Below, piece after piece: positions 1 to 9,389 of a DNA stretch of 14,396 bases (its first letter is position 1; the number at the start of each line of letters is the position of its first letter). The position numbers and the translations under genes are program-made. Below the pieces are notes generated by a model, which was given only the letters and a program-made list of their open reading frames with translations, made no database searches and was not told the DNA's origin. The stretch lies in NCBI GenBank assembly GCA_004335835.1, contig RWJK01000114.1:1-14396 (forward strand), read 5' to 3'. The stretch comes from Scenedesmus sp. ARA3. Lineage: Eukaryota > Chlorophyta > Chlorophyceae > Sphaeropleales > Scenedesmaceae.

Positions 1-54
<54 letters not shown>

Positions 55-141
55 AGGTTGCTGATCAGCAGCTGCCAGTAGCTGTGGCCTGCCTGCCCAA
101 CAGCCTCACCAGCCTGGGTTTAACAAGCTTGCTGCTGCTGC

Positions 142-180
<39 letters not shown>

Positions 181-258
181 TGCAGGTCGCTGACGCGCAG
201 CTGCCAATGGCTGTGGCCTGCCTGCCGCACGGCCTCACCAGCCTGGGTTTAACAAACG

Positions 259-294
<36 letters not shown>

Positions 295-376
295 TAATCA
301 CAGGTCGCTGACCAGCAGCTGCCAATGCCTGTCGCCTGCCTGCCGCACGGCCTCACCAGCCTGGGTTTAACAAACT

Positions 377-413
<37 letters not shown>

Positions 414-424
414 TTTTCTCACAG
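1..424 (+). repeat. Tandem array of decayed LRR exon-start copies separated by CTG tracts
   Basis: Three copies of the first ~75 bases of the exon starting at 425 lie upstream of it, beginning at 57, 186 and 304 (steps of 129, 118 and 121 bp). Each is preceded by a CTG run ending in an acceptor-like CAG|G (ctgcag, cacag) and encodes an LRR-like peptide ending LTSLGLTNV or LTSLGLTSL. Copies 1 and 2 read through in one frame (84-311) as LRR, poly-Leu, LRR, poly-Leu. The third copy is in another frame because its spacing is not a multiple of three. A good GT donor after each copy is not evident, so I read them as decayed acceptor-side copies rather than working exons. The left edge (1-56) is a pure CTG tract. 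Confidence 0.7.
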
Positions 425-626
425 GTTGCTGATCAGCAGCTGCCAGTAGCTGTCGCCTGCCTGCCGCACGGCCTCACCAGCCTGGGTTTAACAAACGTGG
501 AGCCCGAGGTTTTAGCAGACCCCCTGCAAACCCTGGCAGCAGCAGTGCGCCTGGCTGGCGGCGTTGATGCAGTGGCAGCAGCAGCAGATGCAGCGGCGGC
601 GGCTGCGGCAGCAGCCTCAGGCAAGC

Positions 627-659
<33 letters not shown>

Positions 660-906
660 CTGGGGTGAAGTTCAGTGCTGCTGCTATGTCAGCAGCAGCA
701 CAAGCAGTGCTTGATGCTGCAGAGGCAGCTGGGGGAGCTGGCAGCGCAGCAGTCAGCGAAGTTCTCACCAGGAGTTCACGGTGGCGTTCACAGGCAACTT
801 CACACCTGTGTCCACCGGGAAGTAACCGTGAAGTCAGCGGCAAATTCCGGCCGCCGTTCCTGGGCTTTGGGGTCGGGCTGCAGAGCAGCGGCAGCACCAT
901 TCGAGA

Positions 907-938
<32 letters not shown>

Positions 939-1472
939 CTGCTGCTGCTGCTGCTGCTGAAGACACGCCGGAAGCATTTGCAGCCGCTGCAATAGACAAC
1001 GCTTCTGATGCAGCAAGCTACTGTTCTGTGCTTATTGGCAGCCGCAGGTGGCTGCCCCCTCAAGGCATTGCCCTGCTGCTGCTGGATACATTCTTCGACA
1101 GCAGCAGCAGCAGCAGCAGCAGTCATGCGTGGCAGCAGCTGCTCGGCTGCTGCGACGGCTGCTGCGACGGCTGCTGCTGCCTACACAGCAGCAGCAGCAG
1201 TGGTTGCAGCACGCACAGCCACTCCGACCATGCTGCTGCTGGCTCAGCAGTAGCTAGTCCCAGCAGCGGCAGCAGCAGCAGCATCAGCAGCAGTGGCCAG
1301 CGCAGCCCCTGCTGTGTTGCTGGGGTGTTTAGGGCTTTAGAGGAGCTGAGCATTGTGGCTCATGGCTCCAAGCGCAGCAGCAGCAGCAGCAGCAGCAATG
1401 GGTTGGGCACTTTCCTTGCCGCTGGGCTGCCACATGCAGCAGCATTGCAGCGGCTACACGTCAGCACGCCAG
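425..1472 (+). CDS. LRR membrane-protein gene (plus strand), exon A
   Basis: This is an internal exon of a leucine-rich-repeat protein. It starts after the acceptor ttttctcacag|G at 424 in phase 0 and ends at the strong donor CCAG|GTGAGA at 1472/1473 in phase 1. In the frame of GTT 425-427 it is open for 349 codons. The first residues (LPVAVACLPHGLTSLGL) and the last ones (ALEELSIVAHG, then AAALQRLHVSTP) have the LxxLxL spacing of LRRs. The middle is low-complexity Ala and Ser from CAG/GCA/AGC tracts, with a Cys-rich patch near 1140-1180 and Ser/His stretches. The stretch 770-960 reads least like protein and could hide a further small intron; another frame is also open there (675-995). Function is unknown beyond the LRR fold, which usually mediates protein binding. 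Upstream exons lie outside the window. Confidence 0.6.
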
Positions 1473-1900
1473 GTGAGACACAACACCCTAGAACTGGATT
1501 TGTTTAAGGCTCAAGACTTGTATGTTTTGAAGTGGTTTAGCCTGTTTCTGGCGGCTGGGCTGCCGCATGGCTTAGCTGCAGCGGCTGCCTGTCAGCACGC
1601 CAGGTGAGGCACGAAAACCTAAAGTACGTTTGGCCAGGGCCCAAGCTCTGTAAGATCCTCCAGTTTTGAAGCACGTTGTTTGCGGCTGGGCTGCCGCATA
1701 CAGCGGCATACAGCGGCACACCAGGTGAGGCACTAAACCCTACAGCTTAGTATGATCAGGGCTTGAATCTAGTATACTAGATAGACTACGTAGTAATTTT
1801 GCATTGGTTTAGCCAGTTTCTGGCAGCAGCGCTGCAGCAGCGCTGCAGCAGCGCTGCAGCGGCTGCACATCAGCACACCAGGTGAGGCACTGAACGCTAC
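1473..1900 (+). repeat. Donor-side tandem copies of the end of exon A
   Basis: After the donor at 1473 the exon end plus donor recurs three times, with copied donors at 1604, 1725 and 1882 (steps 131, 121 and 157 bp). Each copy carries a ggctgggctgccgca-like stretch or a degraded form of it, then agc(g)gctgc..tcagcac(g/a)ccag|GTGAGgcac, followed by similar intron sequence. Coding decays with distance: the 1604 copy has an in-frame TAG (gcttag), the 1725 copy is shortened, and the 1882 copy holds a small internal triplication of agcgctgcagc. The GTGAG donors themselves are kept. Confidence 0.75.
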
Positions 1901-2038
1901 ACATGGTGGTTTCTGCAGTCCGTTCAGATCCACGGGTGGCTGCCCAACACGCAACCCACACTGAACCGCGTTTGCTTCACACTGCCACCGAGTGCTGCTG
2001 CAGCTGCTGCTGCTGCTCCATCTGCCGTCAAACCACAG

Positions 2039-2567
<529 letters not shown>

Positions 2568-2848
2568 GTGGTTTTGACGCCATGCCGCCAAGTGAGGCGG
2601 CGTTCTACGGGCTGACAGCTGCCGTGAACGCAGCCACCCTGCACGCCTTTGACGGCGCCACTTCCCGCGCAATGGCGTCAGTGCTGTCAAGCGGCTGGTG
2701 GCAGCGGCTCAGCAGCAGCAGCAGCAGGAGGGGGCCAGGGAAGCAGGATTTGGGCAACGGCAGCAGCCATGGCTGGCTGGGCTCGCTGCGGGGCCTGCCA
2801 TGCTTGACAGACTTGCACCTGGACATGCCTCTGGTGCTGCCTGGACAG
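2568..2848 (+). CDS. LRR membrane-protein gene (plus strand), exon B
   Basis: This internal exon runs from the acceptor cctcaactgcag|GTGG (2567/2568) to the donor GGACAG|GTGAGA (2848/2849). It takes one base from exon A (G + GT = Gly) and leaves in phase 0, matching both neighbours. The peptide opens GGFDAMPPSEAAFYGLTAA, continues through a region with a short Ser run, and ends with a clean LRR, LRGLPCLTDLHLDMPLVLPG. That repeat continues into the next exon's LEALAASVA...LRSLSL. No stop occurs in frame. The exon is flanked on both sides by tandem decayed copies of its own ends, which helps define its borders. Exact function is unknown; it extends the LRR array. Confidence 0.7.
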
Positions 2849-3360
2849 GTGAGAGCTGCAGAAGAGGATGCGTGTTTGTGTCACTTGTATTCAATGGGTT
2901 TAGGGTTTAAGGGTTTTCTCCTGCAGGGCCTAGACACCTGGACATGCCACTGGTGCTGCCTGGGCAGGTGAGGTTGCCATGGGTAGGCTCGGATCTTTGG
3001 CTTGTTTTGTGTGATGGGGAGAGGATTGTGCAGGCTGCCAGGCTTGACAGACTTGCACCTGGACATGCCGCTGGTGCTGCCTGGGCAGGTGAGAGGTGCA
3101 AATCCTAGGTGTTTTTATTGAATTTGACGGGTTGGGGTTTGAAAAAATTTCGTGTTGCGGGGCCTGCCAAGCTTGATAGCCTTGCACTTGGACATGCTGC
3201 TGCTGGTGCTGCCTGGGCAGGTGAGGGTTACGAGGTTTCAGGGTTTCAAGCTTTTAGTGTGTGTAAGGGTAATGAGTGGATGTGTGATGCTGCAAGGCCT
3301 ACCGAGACTGACCGACTTGCACCTGGACATGCCACTGGTGCTGCCTTGACAGGTGGATAC
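2849..3360 (+). repeat. Donor-side tandem copies of the end of exon B
   Basis: The last LRR of exon B with its donor (LDMPLVLPGQ|GTGAG) recurs four times, with donors at 2968, 3089, 3221 and 3353 (steps 119, 121, 132, 132). Decay is visible. The first copy lacks most of the LRR start. The third has lost the acceptor-like AG before it (tgttgcgg). The fourth has a nonsense change, TGA at 3347-3349 in place of GGA/GGG, and a weaker donor GTGGAT. The copies are not in frame with exon B if read through: the open frame closes at 2969-2971. Confidence 0.8.
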
Positions 3361-3404
3361 AACAGAGTTCAGGGTGTTGTAGGTTGTGCGTCACCTGGGC
3401 ATGC

Positions 3405-3924
3405 CGCAGCAGGAGCCGTTGGCGGCATCAGTGGCAGTCACCAGCTCCAGCCACCATGCATGTAGCTCAGCAGCATGCTCAGCCTCTTATGCCTGCTCTG
3501 ATGCCTTCTTCCGGAATCCTTGTGCCCGCAAACCTTATTTACCACAGTTGGCTGCAGTGGCAGTCACCAACAGGCTATGATGATAGCTGAGCAGCATGTT
3601 TCTCTGCGCTTGTGCCTGAGATGTTGCTGACTTCTATCATTCTTTGCACCCGCCAAACTTTCTTGCTGCAGCTGGAGGCGCTGGCGGCATCGGTGGCGGC
3701 CAGCAGCAGCATGCGCTTGCTGAGCCTCCTTACTTGCGCATGCGCTGACACCTGCTGCTGGCTGCCTGCTGTGATCTGCCACTCTTTTCCACCGCAGCTT
3801 GAGGCGCTGGCGGCATCGGTGGCAGCCAGCAGCAGCTTGCGCTCGCTCAGCCTCTTCTCTTGTCCCTGCACTGACACCATTTCAACTGCTGCCTGCTGCG
3901 ATCTGCCACTCTTTTCCACCGCAG
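3405..3924 (+). repeat. Decayed and frameshifted acceptor-side copies of the start of exon C
   Basis: Copies of the exon C start (Q|LEALAASVAASSS) appear in worn form near 3412 (EPLAASVAVTSSS) and 3546 (LAAVAVTN), then well preserved after acceptors at 3671 and 3797. Steps are about 130, 126, 126 and then 127 bp to the next unit at 3925. That single extra base, or an equivalent indel in the 3798 unit, lies in the non-LRR half and puts the 3672 and 3798 units out of frame with exon C; their frame ends at 3999-4001. Confidence 0.75.
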
Positions 3925-4428
3925 CTCGAGGCGCTAGCAGCATCTGTGGCAGCCAGCAGCAGCCTGCGCTCGCTCAACCTCCTGACCTGTGCGTGCTTTG
4001 ACACCTGCTGCCTGCTGCCTGCTGTGATCTGCCACTCTTTCCCCCCGCAGCTTGAGGCGCTAGCAGCATCTGTGGCAGCCAGCAGCAGCCTGCGCTCACT
4101 CAGCCTCATCACTTGTGCCTGCACTGACACCTGCTGCCTGCTGCCTGCTGTGATCTGCCACTCTCGATCCCCGCAGCTCGAGGCGCTAGCAGCCTCTGTG
4201 GCAGCTTGCAGCAGCCTGCGCTCGCTCAGCCTGCTCACTCGTCCCTGCACTGACACCTGCTGCCTGCTGCCTGCTGTGATCTGCCACTCTTTTCCACCAC
4301 AGCTTGAGGCGCTGGCGGCCTCTGTGGCAGCCAGCAGCAGCATGCGCTCACTCAGCCTGCTCACTCGTCCCCGCACTGACACCTGCTGCCTGCTGCCTGC
4401 TGTGATCTGCCACTTTTCCTCACCGCAG
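3925..4428 (+). repeat. Four in-frame 126-bp units upstream of exon C: candidate ladder of alternative acceptors
   Basis: Units begin at 3925, 4051, 4177 and 4303, with exon C itself at 4429: four exact 126-bp steps. Each has a CAG acceptor after a pyrimidine tract (cactctttccccccgcag and variants), then LEALAASVAASSSLRSLSL or a close variant, then about 63 bases encoding a Cys-rich stretch (TCACTDTCCLLPAV... ending PPQ). The last part contains a CTGAC-like branch site followed by the pyrimidine tract. The whole 504 bases is open and in frame with exon C, so use of an upstream acceptor would add 1-4 modules of 42 residues. No GTGAG donor exists in the units, only weak GT dinucleotides. They may therefore be retained, be intronic decay, or be alternative exon extensions. 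Confidence 0.75.
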
Positions 4429-4582
4429 CTCGAGGCGTTGGCGGCCTCTGTGGCAGCCAGCAGCAGCCTGCGCTCGCTCAGCCTGCACGGAGTTGCGCTC
4501 AACATGTGCGCCAGCCACCAGCTGCTGCTTAACACACTGGTCAGCCTCAAACCCCTCAGCCTCGACTCAGCAGCCGCCGCCA

Positions 4583-4614
<32 letters not shown>

Positions 4615-6390
4615 GGCGGCGGCAGTAGTGTAGGGCCTAATATTTTAAAGCATGTAGACCTGAGCTTCACCAAGCACTGTGGGGTGGCGCCAGCTGGCAT
4701 GTCGCTGTCCAAAGTGTGGGCGCGCATCAAGCGGCAGCAGCACGATGCGGCGACGCAACAACAGGTCGGCAGCCTCCAGCAGCTACAGGAGCAGCTGCAG
4801 CAGTTCCATGATGCAGCAGCGGCCGCTATGGCGGCCGGGGCGCCGCCGCTAAACCCTGGGGTCGCAGCGACGGCGGTTGCGGCAGCGGCAGCGCTAGTCT
4901 TTGATGGGAATGCAGAGGCGGCGGCCGCGCTACAGCAGCAGTTCAACGACGCACTGGAGCTCGGGCAGCAGCAGGGTGCTGCCGCGGGCGGTGCCGGTCA
5001 GCAGCAGCAGCAGCAGCAAGCCGCTGCGCCACCGGCTGCAGCTGCGTTTGCAGCGGATGTGGCCGCAGCCATGATGGGGGATGATGGTGGGCAGGGCATG
5101 GACGGCTTGGCTGTGCTCAACAACGTGATGATGCAGATGGACCACCAGATGCACATGATCACACACCACTCGCCACATGCAGTGAGCGAGATGGCCATGG
5201 GCCACGCCTCCGCAGCGAGCTCCGCGGACAAGCAACTGATACGGCTGCTCACATCAGCGCTACAGGCTAGGGGCGTGAGCGACCTGTCGGTGCGCATGCA
5301 CGGAAGCGGCGCGGCAGACAAGTTGGGTGCGCACGGTGTGGCTGCACCCATGGGCGCTGGCGGAGGCTCGGCGTGGGGAGGAGCTGGCGCGGCTTCGGGC
5401 TCGGGCAAGGGCGCAGCTGACGAAAGCGACGGCGATGATGACGATGATGCAGGCAGTGATGGTGGCGCTGGTGGCAGCAACAGCAGCAACAACAACAGCA
5501 GCAGCATGGAGCTTGTGCAGCCGCGCATGCGCCTAGGGTTCTTTGAGAGGACGGGGGTGTCCGGTGCTTTCGACAACCTGGGGTCGTGCGCAGCATCTTG
5601 TCTGGCGTATACGACAGTGTCCGTAATGCACAGCATCCGCCGGCCCGCCTCGCAGCCTCAGCAACCCACGTGGTGGGCAGTGGCTACGCTGCAGCGGGCG
5701 TGGGGTGCAGTGCGCATCGCGCTGGCCACGGGCCTCGCGCTCACGGTCGCGCTGCTGGCGATGACGTCGACGTATTTTGCGAGCGAAGAGGAGCTGGAGC
5801 ACCTGCGGGCAGTGGGCTTCATGCCCCCGCTGGCGCAGCCGCAGCAGGACGACCACCAGCAGGGCGACCATCAACACAATGACGCACATGGCGACGGCGT
5901 GTCCTCTGAGTGGGAAGAGGAGGATGAGGAGCTGGAGGAAGACGAGCAGCAGCAAGATATGGAGATAGAGCACGTAGAGCAGCATCAGGCTCCGCCCGCT
6001 CCGGCGGCCCCTGCACAGCACGGCATGCTGGGGAATGTGCAGGCAGCCCTGGGCGTGTTCTTGCACCCGGAAGCAGCCGCCGCGGCGGGCGGCGGCGGGC
6101 TCGGCGGTTTCCTGGGAGGCCCGCATGTCAACCCCGAGGCGGTGGACATGGGCATCCAAGAGTTGCTGAACCCCGACGGGGAGGACAAGCCGCTGGAGGC
6201 AGATGCGAATGGGGGCATGACGGGCATCCCTGTGCAGGTGCAGGTGGTGGCTGGGCTGAACAGCGCTGCCTCTTGGAGCTTTGTGGTGGGCGCGGCGCCG
6301 GTGGCTGCGCTGGGGGTGTGGTTTTGGTGCCGGCAGCTGAAGTGGGCTGTGAGTGGCGCGTTTGCGCTGGCGCGCTACGCCTTCAGCTGA
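4429..6390 (+). CDS. LRR membrane-protein gene (plus strand), last exon C with stop
   Basis: Terminal exon of 653 codons plus TGA, entered in phase 0 after caccgcag|CTC. In order: an LRR (LEALAASVAASSSLRSLSL), further LRR-like pieces (LVSLKPLSLDS; LKHVDLSFTK near 4650-4675) around a Ser/Gly tract; an Ala/Gln-rich helical stretch with poly-Gln near 5000; a Met/His-rich patch (about 5070-5170); an Asp run near 5430-5450; a Ser/Asn tract; a first hydrophobic segment (RIALATGLALTVALLAM, about 5713-5765); a Gln/His/Asp-rich then strongly acidic Glu stretch (about 5845-5985); a Gly/Ala stretch; and a second hydrophobic segment near the C-terminus (WSFVVGAAPVAALGVWFW, about 6274-6327) followed by a basic tail. 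This suggests an LRR protein anchored by two membrane spans with an acidic loop. No enzyme motif was seen. I do not recognise an orthologue. Confidence 0.8.
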
Positions 6391-6515
6391 ACAGCTGGCT
6401 GGGAGGTGCGTGAACGCCACATGCACAACTTGTTGTTACAATCATCCCATATGCAGCTTGTTGTGTTGGGCAGCAGCGGTGTGGCTCTTGGGTATTGTGG
6501 TGTGGCTCTGATCAA

Positions 6516-6830
6516 TGGTGGAGCTTCTGTGGACACGGCGTCGGTTGCGGCGCTGGGGGTGTGGTTCTGGTGCCGGTAGCTGAAGTGGGTTGTGGGTGGC
6601 GCGTTTGCGCTGGCGCGCTACGCCTTCAGCTGATGCGGCTAGCTGGATGGTGCGTGAACGCCACATGCGCATGTTGTCGGCTTAGTAATCGCATGTGAGC
6701 TTGTTGTTCGAGACGTCGACCGCGCACTGTGTTATCGTACTTGGTGTGGCCGGGCTGAACAATGCTGCCAGCCTGGCGGCGCCTCCTGGAGCTTTGTGGT
6801 GGGCGCGGCGGGCCTTGTCCATCCCTTCCC
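6516..6830 (+). pseudogene. Decayed duplicate copies of the 3' end of exon C
   Basis: The region about 6273-6462 (last coding segment, stop and start of the 3' UTR) recurs at about 6516-6715, offset 243 bp. The copy includes the aligned TGA at 6631-6633 and the shared tgcgtgaacgccacatgc downstream. It has an in-frame TAG at 6577-6579 where the gene has CAG. A third fragment at about 6746-6820 matches about 6246-6300 (tgggctgaacarygctgcc, then ggagctttgtggtgggcgcgg). No independent start is seen. These are probably non-coding remnants inside the 3' UTR. Confidence 0.8.
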
Positions 6831-6839
6831 AAAACATGA

Positions 6840-6844
6840 TGTAA
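6840..6844 (+). promoter_or_regulatory. Candidate TGTAA polyadenylation signal of the LRR gene
   Basis: First TGTAA on the plus strand after the stop at 6390, about 450 bases downstream. TGTAA is the usual poly(A) signal in chlorophycean algae. The five-base motif is short and could be chance. Confidence 0.4.
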
Positions 6845-7125
6845 CGTTGTTATTTTGCGTGAGGTGATGCACACTTGGGAGAAGGCAATGGATGTGTTGC
6901 AAGCGCCATGCTTGTGCAGCCCGACTTTCAGCTGATAACAACAAGTGTTCACTGAAACCACTTTGGGAGGCAGCCAAGCACGTTGCATGCTTGGAGCTGT
7001 TGAGGCAGCAGCATCGCTGACTGCCCAGCCCGCGGTGCGCAGCATGGACAGCATGGACTGCAACCATCAACTGGCTAGTACGCCAGGTTGGCTGAAGGCG
7101 GGGTATGTGCTGCAGTTGCTGCAGT
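6845..7125. other. Intergenic, nothing recognised
   Basis: No convincing gene. Short open frames here have no LRR or membrane character and no supporting splice context. Confidence 0.5.
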
Positions 7126-7130
7126 TTACA
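7126..7130 (-). promoter_or_regulatory. Candidate TGTAA polyadenylation signal (minus strand)
   Basis: TTACA on the plus strand, i.e. TGTAA on the minus strand, about 220 bases past the stop of the small minus-strand reading frame that ends at 7350. The position fits a 3' UTR, but the motif is short. Confidence 0.35.
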
Positions 7131-7349
7131 GCGGTGTGGCGTGGTATGGCAGGTTGTGCCTATGGGCGGCATGTAGTGTGATTGCCTCTCGCTCTCCCGC
7201 ATTGCAAAAATGCAACTGACTGAATGCTCCCTTACCGTCCGTTGAATCAACATGCGGGGGACGATGCAACCCTTCACATGGTCCGTGCCTATGTAACAGG
7301 AGAGTTTACTGCAGGAAGGACTTATGTACCCTGGCTGCCAAGGTGCATG

Positions 7350-7577
7350 TTACTGCAGCAATTGACAGTACGCCACGTCAGCATTGTTCCAGGCTGTGGC
7401 GACCGCTTTTGCAGCTGTAAAAGCAATGAAAGCGACATTCATGCCCCCAAACTTCTCTTTCAGCACGCACACCGCGCCCAGGCAGTGGCAGAGGGAAAAG
7501 CCCGCGAACAGCAGCGCCGTCTGAGTCGGACGCCGACTCGCTTCAGATAGCACAGCAGGCTGTTCGTGCCAGAACAT
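7350..7577 (-). CDS. Possible small two-helix membrane protein, or last exon of a longer gene
   Basis: An ATG-to-TAA frame of 75 codons on the minus strand. After a polar start (MFWHEQPAVLSEASRRPTQ) come two hydrophobic segments: about residues 20-40 (TALLFAGFSLCHCLGAVCVL) and about 47-63 (NVAFIAFTAAKAVATAW), joined by KEKFGG. The first half uses mostly G/C-ending codons, unlike the surrounding sequence, and there is no poly-amino-acid tract. These features favour real coding. It could equally be a terminal exon with an acceptor such as atctgaag|C inside the frame, upstream exons being unseen. A TGTAA lies about 220 bases downstream. I do not recognise the family; size and two spans would fit a small organelle-complex subunit, but that is only a guess. 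Confidence 0.45.
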   Translation of the reverse strand: MFWHEQPAVLSEASRRPTQTALLFAGFSLCHCLGAVCVLKEKFGGMNVAFIAFTAAKAVATAWNNADVAYCQLLQ

Positions 7578-9389
7578 CAGCTCAAAGCATGCTTAATTTG
7601 CAGTCAACCCAAGTCGAAAAGCGCGACGAAGCCGCTGGACGACACCAGACGAGTGCATGTGTCAGCTGAATCGTGTGTCTGTAGCAGCAGACTGCAAGTG
7701 ACACAGTGCAGGCTTACTCACTGCAGCTGGGCTTCATAAAAGTGCATTTTTTTAGTATTGAAGCTGTTTGCTATAGACAAGCCACGGGTGGCAGCAGGGA
7801 AGCACTCAAAGGCCAGCAACCTGAGGGTTTGTTGCTATCACAGCAAACCATATGGAATGCATTCCACAGCAAACTGTTCATAGCACACTGTGAGGCTCAG
7901 GTCACCCGAGCTCAGTTGCGTTTGTAACACAACCCAATTTGCGTTTTCAAGCAGGAGTACCTGCAAGTTACAAGTTAAAAAGTCCTACGCATCAGAAGCA
8001 GGCCAACCTGCTTGAGCCTATGCTCTTCCACACATAAATTAGAGAAGGACAAGGACAGACAGAAGTACCTGCAGTTCACTGCCACCTGAACAGCGGTGTT
8101 TATATATTCAAGGGTTATAACGTGCATGCAGGTCAATCATTGCAGGTGTTTGGGCTGCTGCCCCATTCACGTTGAAGTCTCTCCCTGAAGGCCTAGAGGT
8201 CACCTATCCAATACGAGTCGTAGGGGAAGGGCGGGAGTCCCGTTGCACTGTTACACGGTGTTACAGCCCTGTCCTTTGCCTTCCATTGATCCCTCTCCCT
8301 GCAAAAGAGAGCGTAGACACTTTCAAACTTTCACACTTTTTCCAGGTCACCTGCCATCAGTGATGGGGTATGGAAAGCTGCAGGAAACAAAGCATGGATT
8401 CCCGCTACTGCAGTGCAGCACATGCTTTCATCTTGCACTGACAACTTGAAGCAGAACGTTGATAAGCAGCTCATGCCACCAGCGTGCACCAGCGGTGAGA
8501 GCTTGTCATTGGCATGATCTCACTGAGAACCACGCCTGCGCACGACTGCAATCAAAAATCACACGAAACCCCGGAATACATATGCAGATACGGTACCATT
8601 TGAATGCAACACGTCTAGCAATGATTCGCAAAGATGCTACTCAGCGTCTCTTAATTTTAAGGAAGCAAACAACACAAACCAAACCAAACCAACCCATGCA
8701 CACATGCCATCATTGCAAAAGTCATGGTTGCCCCATTCTGTCAGAGCAACCGCCACAGTAAGCGGCTCTAGCATAACCAACACATGCATGCATAGACGAA
8801 AGCAAGATTATGCCACAGTCTTAACAATGCGTCAGCTCAAGTGTGGTATGTGCATCCACCTCCATCTCGAGCAAACAAAAGGCTCATAAGGGGACAGCAC
8901 TGTTGGTGTGGATCCAGAGCACACGGCATGGCCTGGTGGGGGGTAACAACAGTAGTGCACTGTTTGACTCACACGGCACCGTGCTGCACACGTGTTGGGC
9001 CATCACATCAGTCCTTGATCAAGATCAACATCGTGATGTTGTGCCACCTGCAGACCCTCCCTGTCAGTCAAAAAAAAGCATGACCTTGTGATTGACCTGC
9101 AGGGAACCCTGCCAAAAGCCAACGAAAGATCCCACAATGTGAAATTCGCAACAATACGAGCTGCCACCTCACACATCCATGTGCTCAAACCTCATACCAA
9201 GTAACCCAGCCAGAAAGTGTAACTCAAGTAGACAGTCCACCGACAGTTGCCGTGCCTGACCATAAGCCACACACATTTGATTATGCTCCAGGAGCATACA
9301 CACTATAGTATGCATTCCGCGAAAGTTTCAAGTTCAACCTCCACAAACCACCAAATCCAAAGCATGCGCATGCTGCCCTCATGACTTGC
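7578..9389. other. 1.8-kb stretch with no recognisable gene
   Basis: Base composition is more even than in the flanks and CTG/CAG tracts are absent. Open frames are short, start at random ATGs, show no family resemblance and no paired splice sites. One minus-strand piece (about 9160-9095, ARIVANFTLWDLSLAFG) looks mildly exon-like but has no clear borders. A short run of aaacc-type repeats lies near 8677-8695. No tRNA cloverleaf was recognised by eye. Confidence 0.5.

Noticed and set aside
2894..2915. Telomere-like tttaggg/tttaaggg motif
   Set aside because: Only two or three imperfect units, placed just before a copied acceptor (ttttctcctgcag); more simply an intron pyrimidine-rich end.
3672..4428. 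Regular repeat array as a CRISPR-like array
   Set aside because: Whole 126-bp units are near-identical with no variable spacers, and the context is eukaryotic coding sequence.
3882..4946. Long antisense open frame over the exon C array
   Set aside because: Mirror of a GC-rich repeated coding region; Cys/Ser-rich, with no independent splice or start evidence.
3799..6390. A single 863-codon gene starting at 3799
   Set aside because: The first part is in the wrong frame for the LRR unit at 3798, has no ATG, and depends on the 1-base shift. The supported coding part begins at 3925 or 4429 by splicing.
5533..6426. 297-codon minus-strand frame opposite exon C
   Set aside because: Arg/His-rich shadow of the membrane and acidic segments. 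The plus-strand reading gives sensible hydrophobic and acidic domains.
8841..9188. Possible exon near 9095-9160 on the minus strand (ARIVANFTLWDLSLAFG)
   Set aside because: No convincing donor or acceptor pair, no neighbouring exon and weak codon bias. Mentioned only as a possibility.
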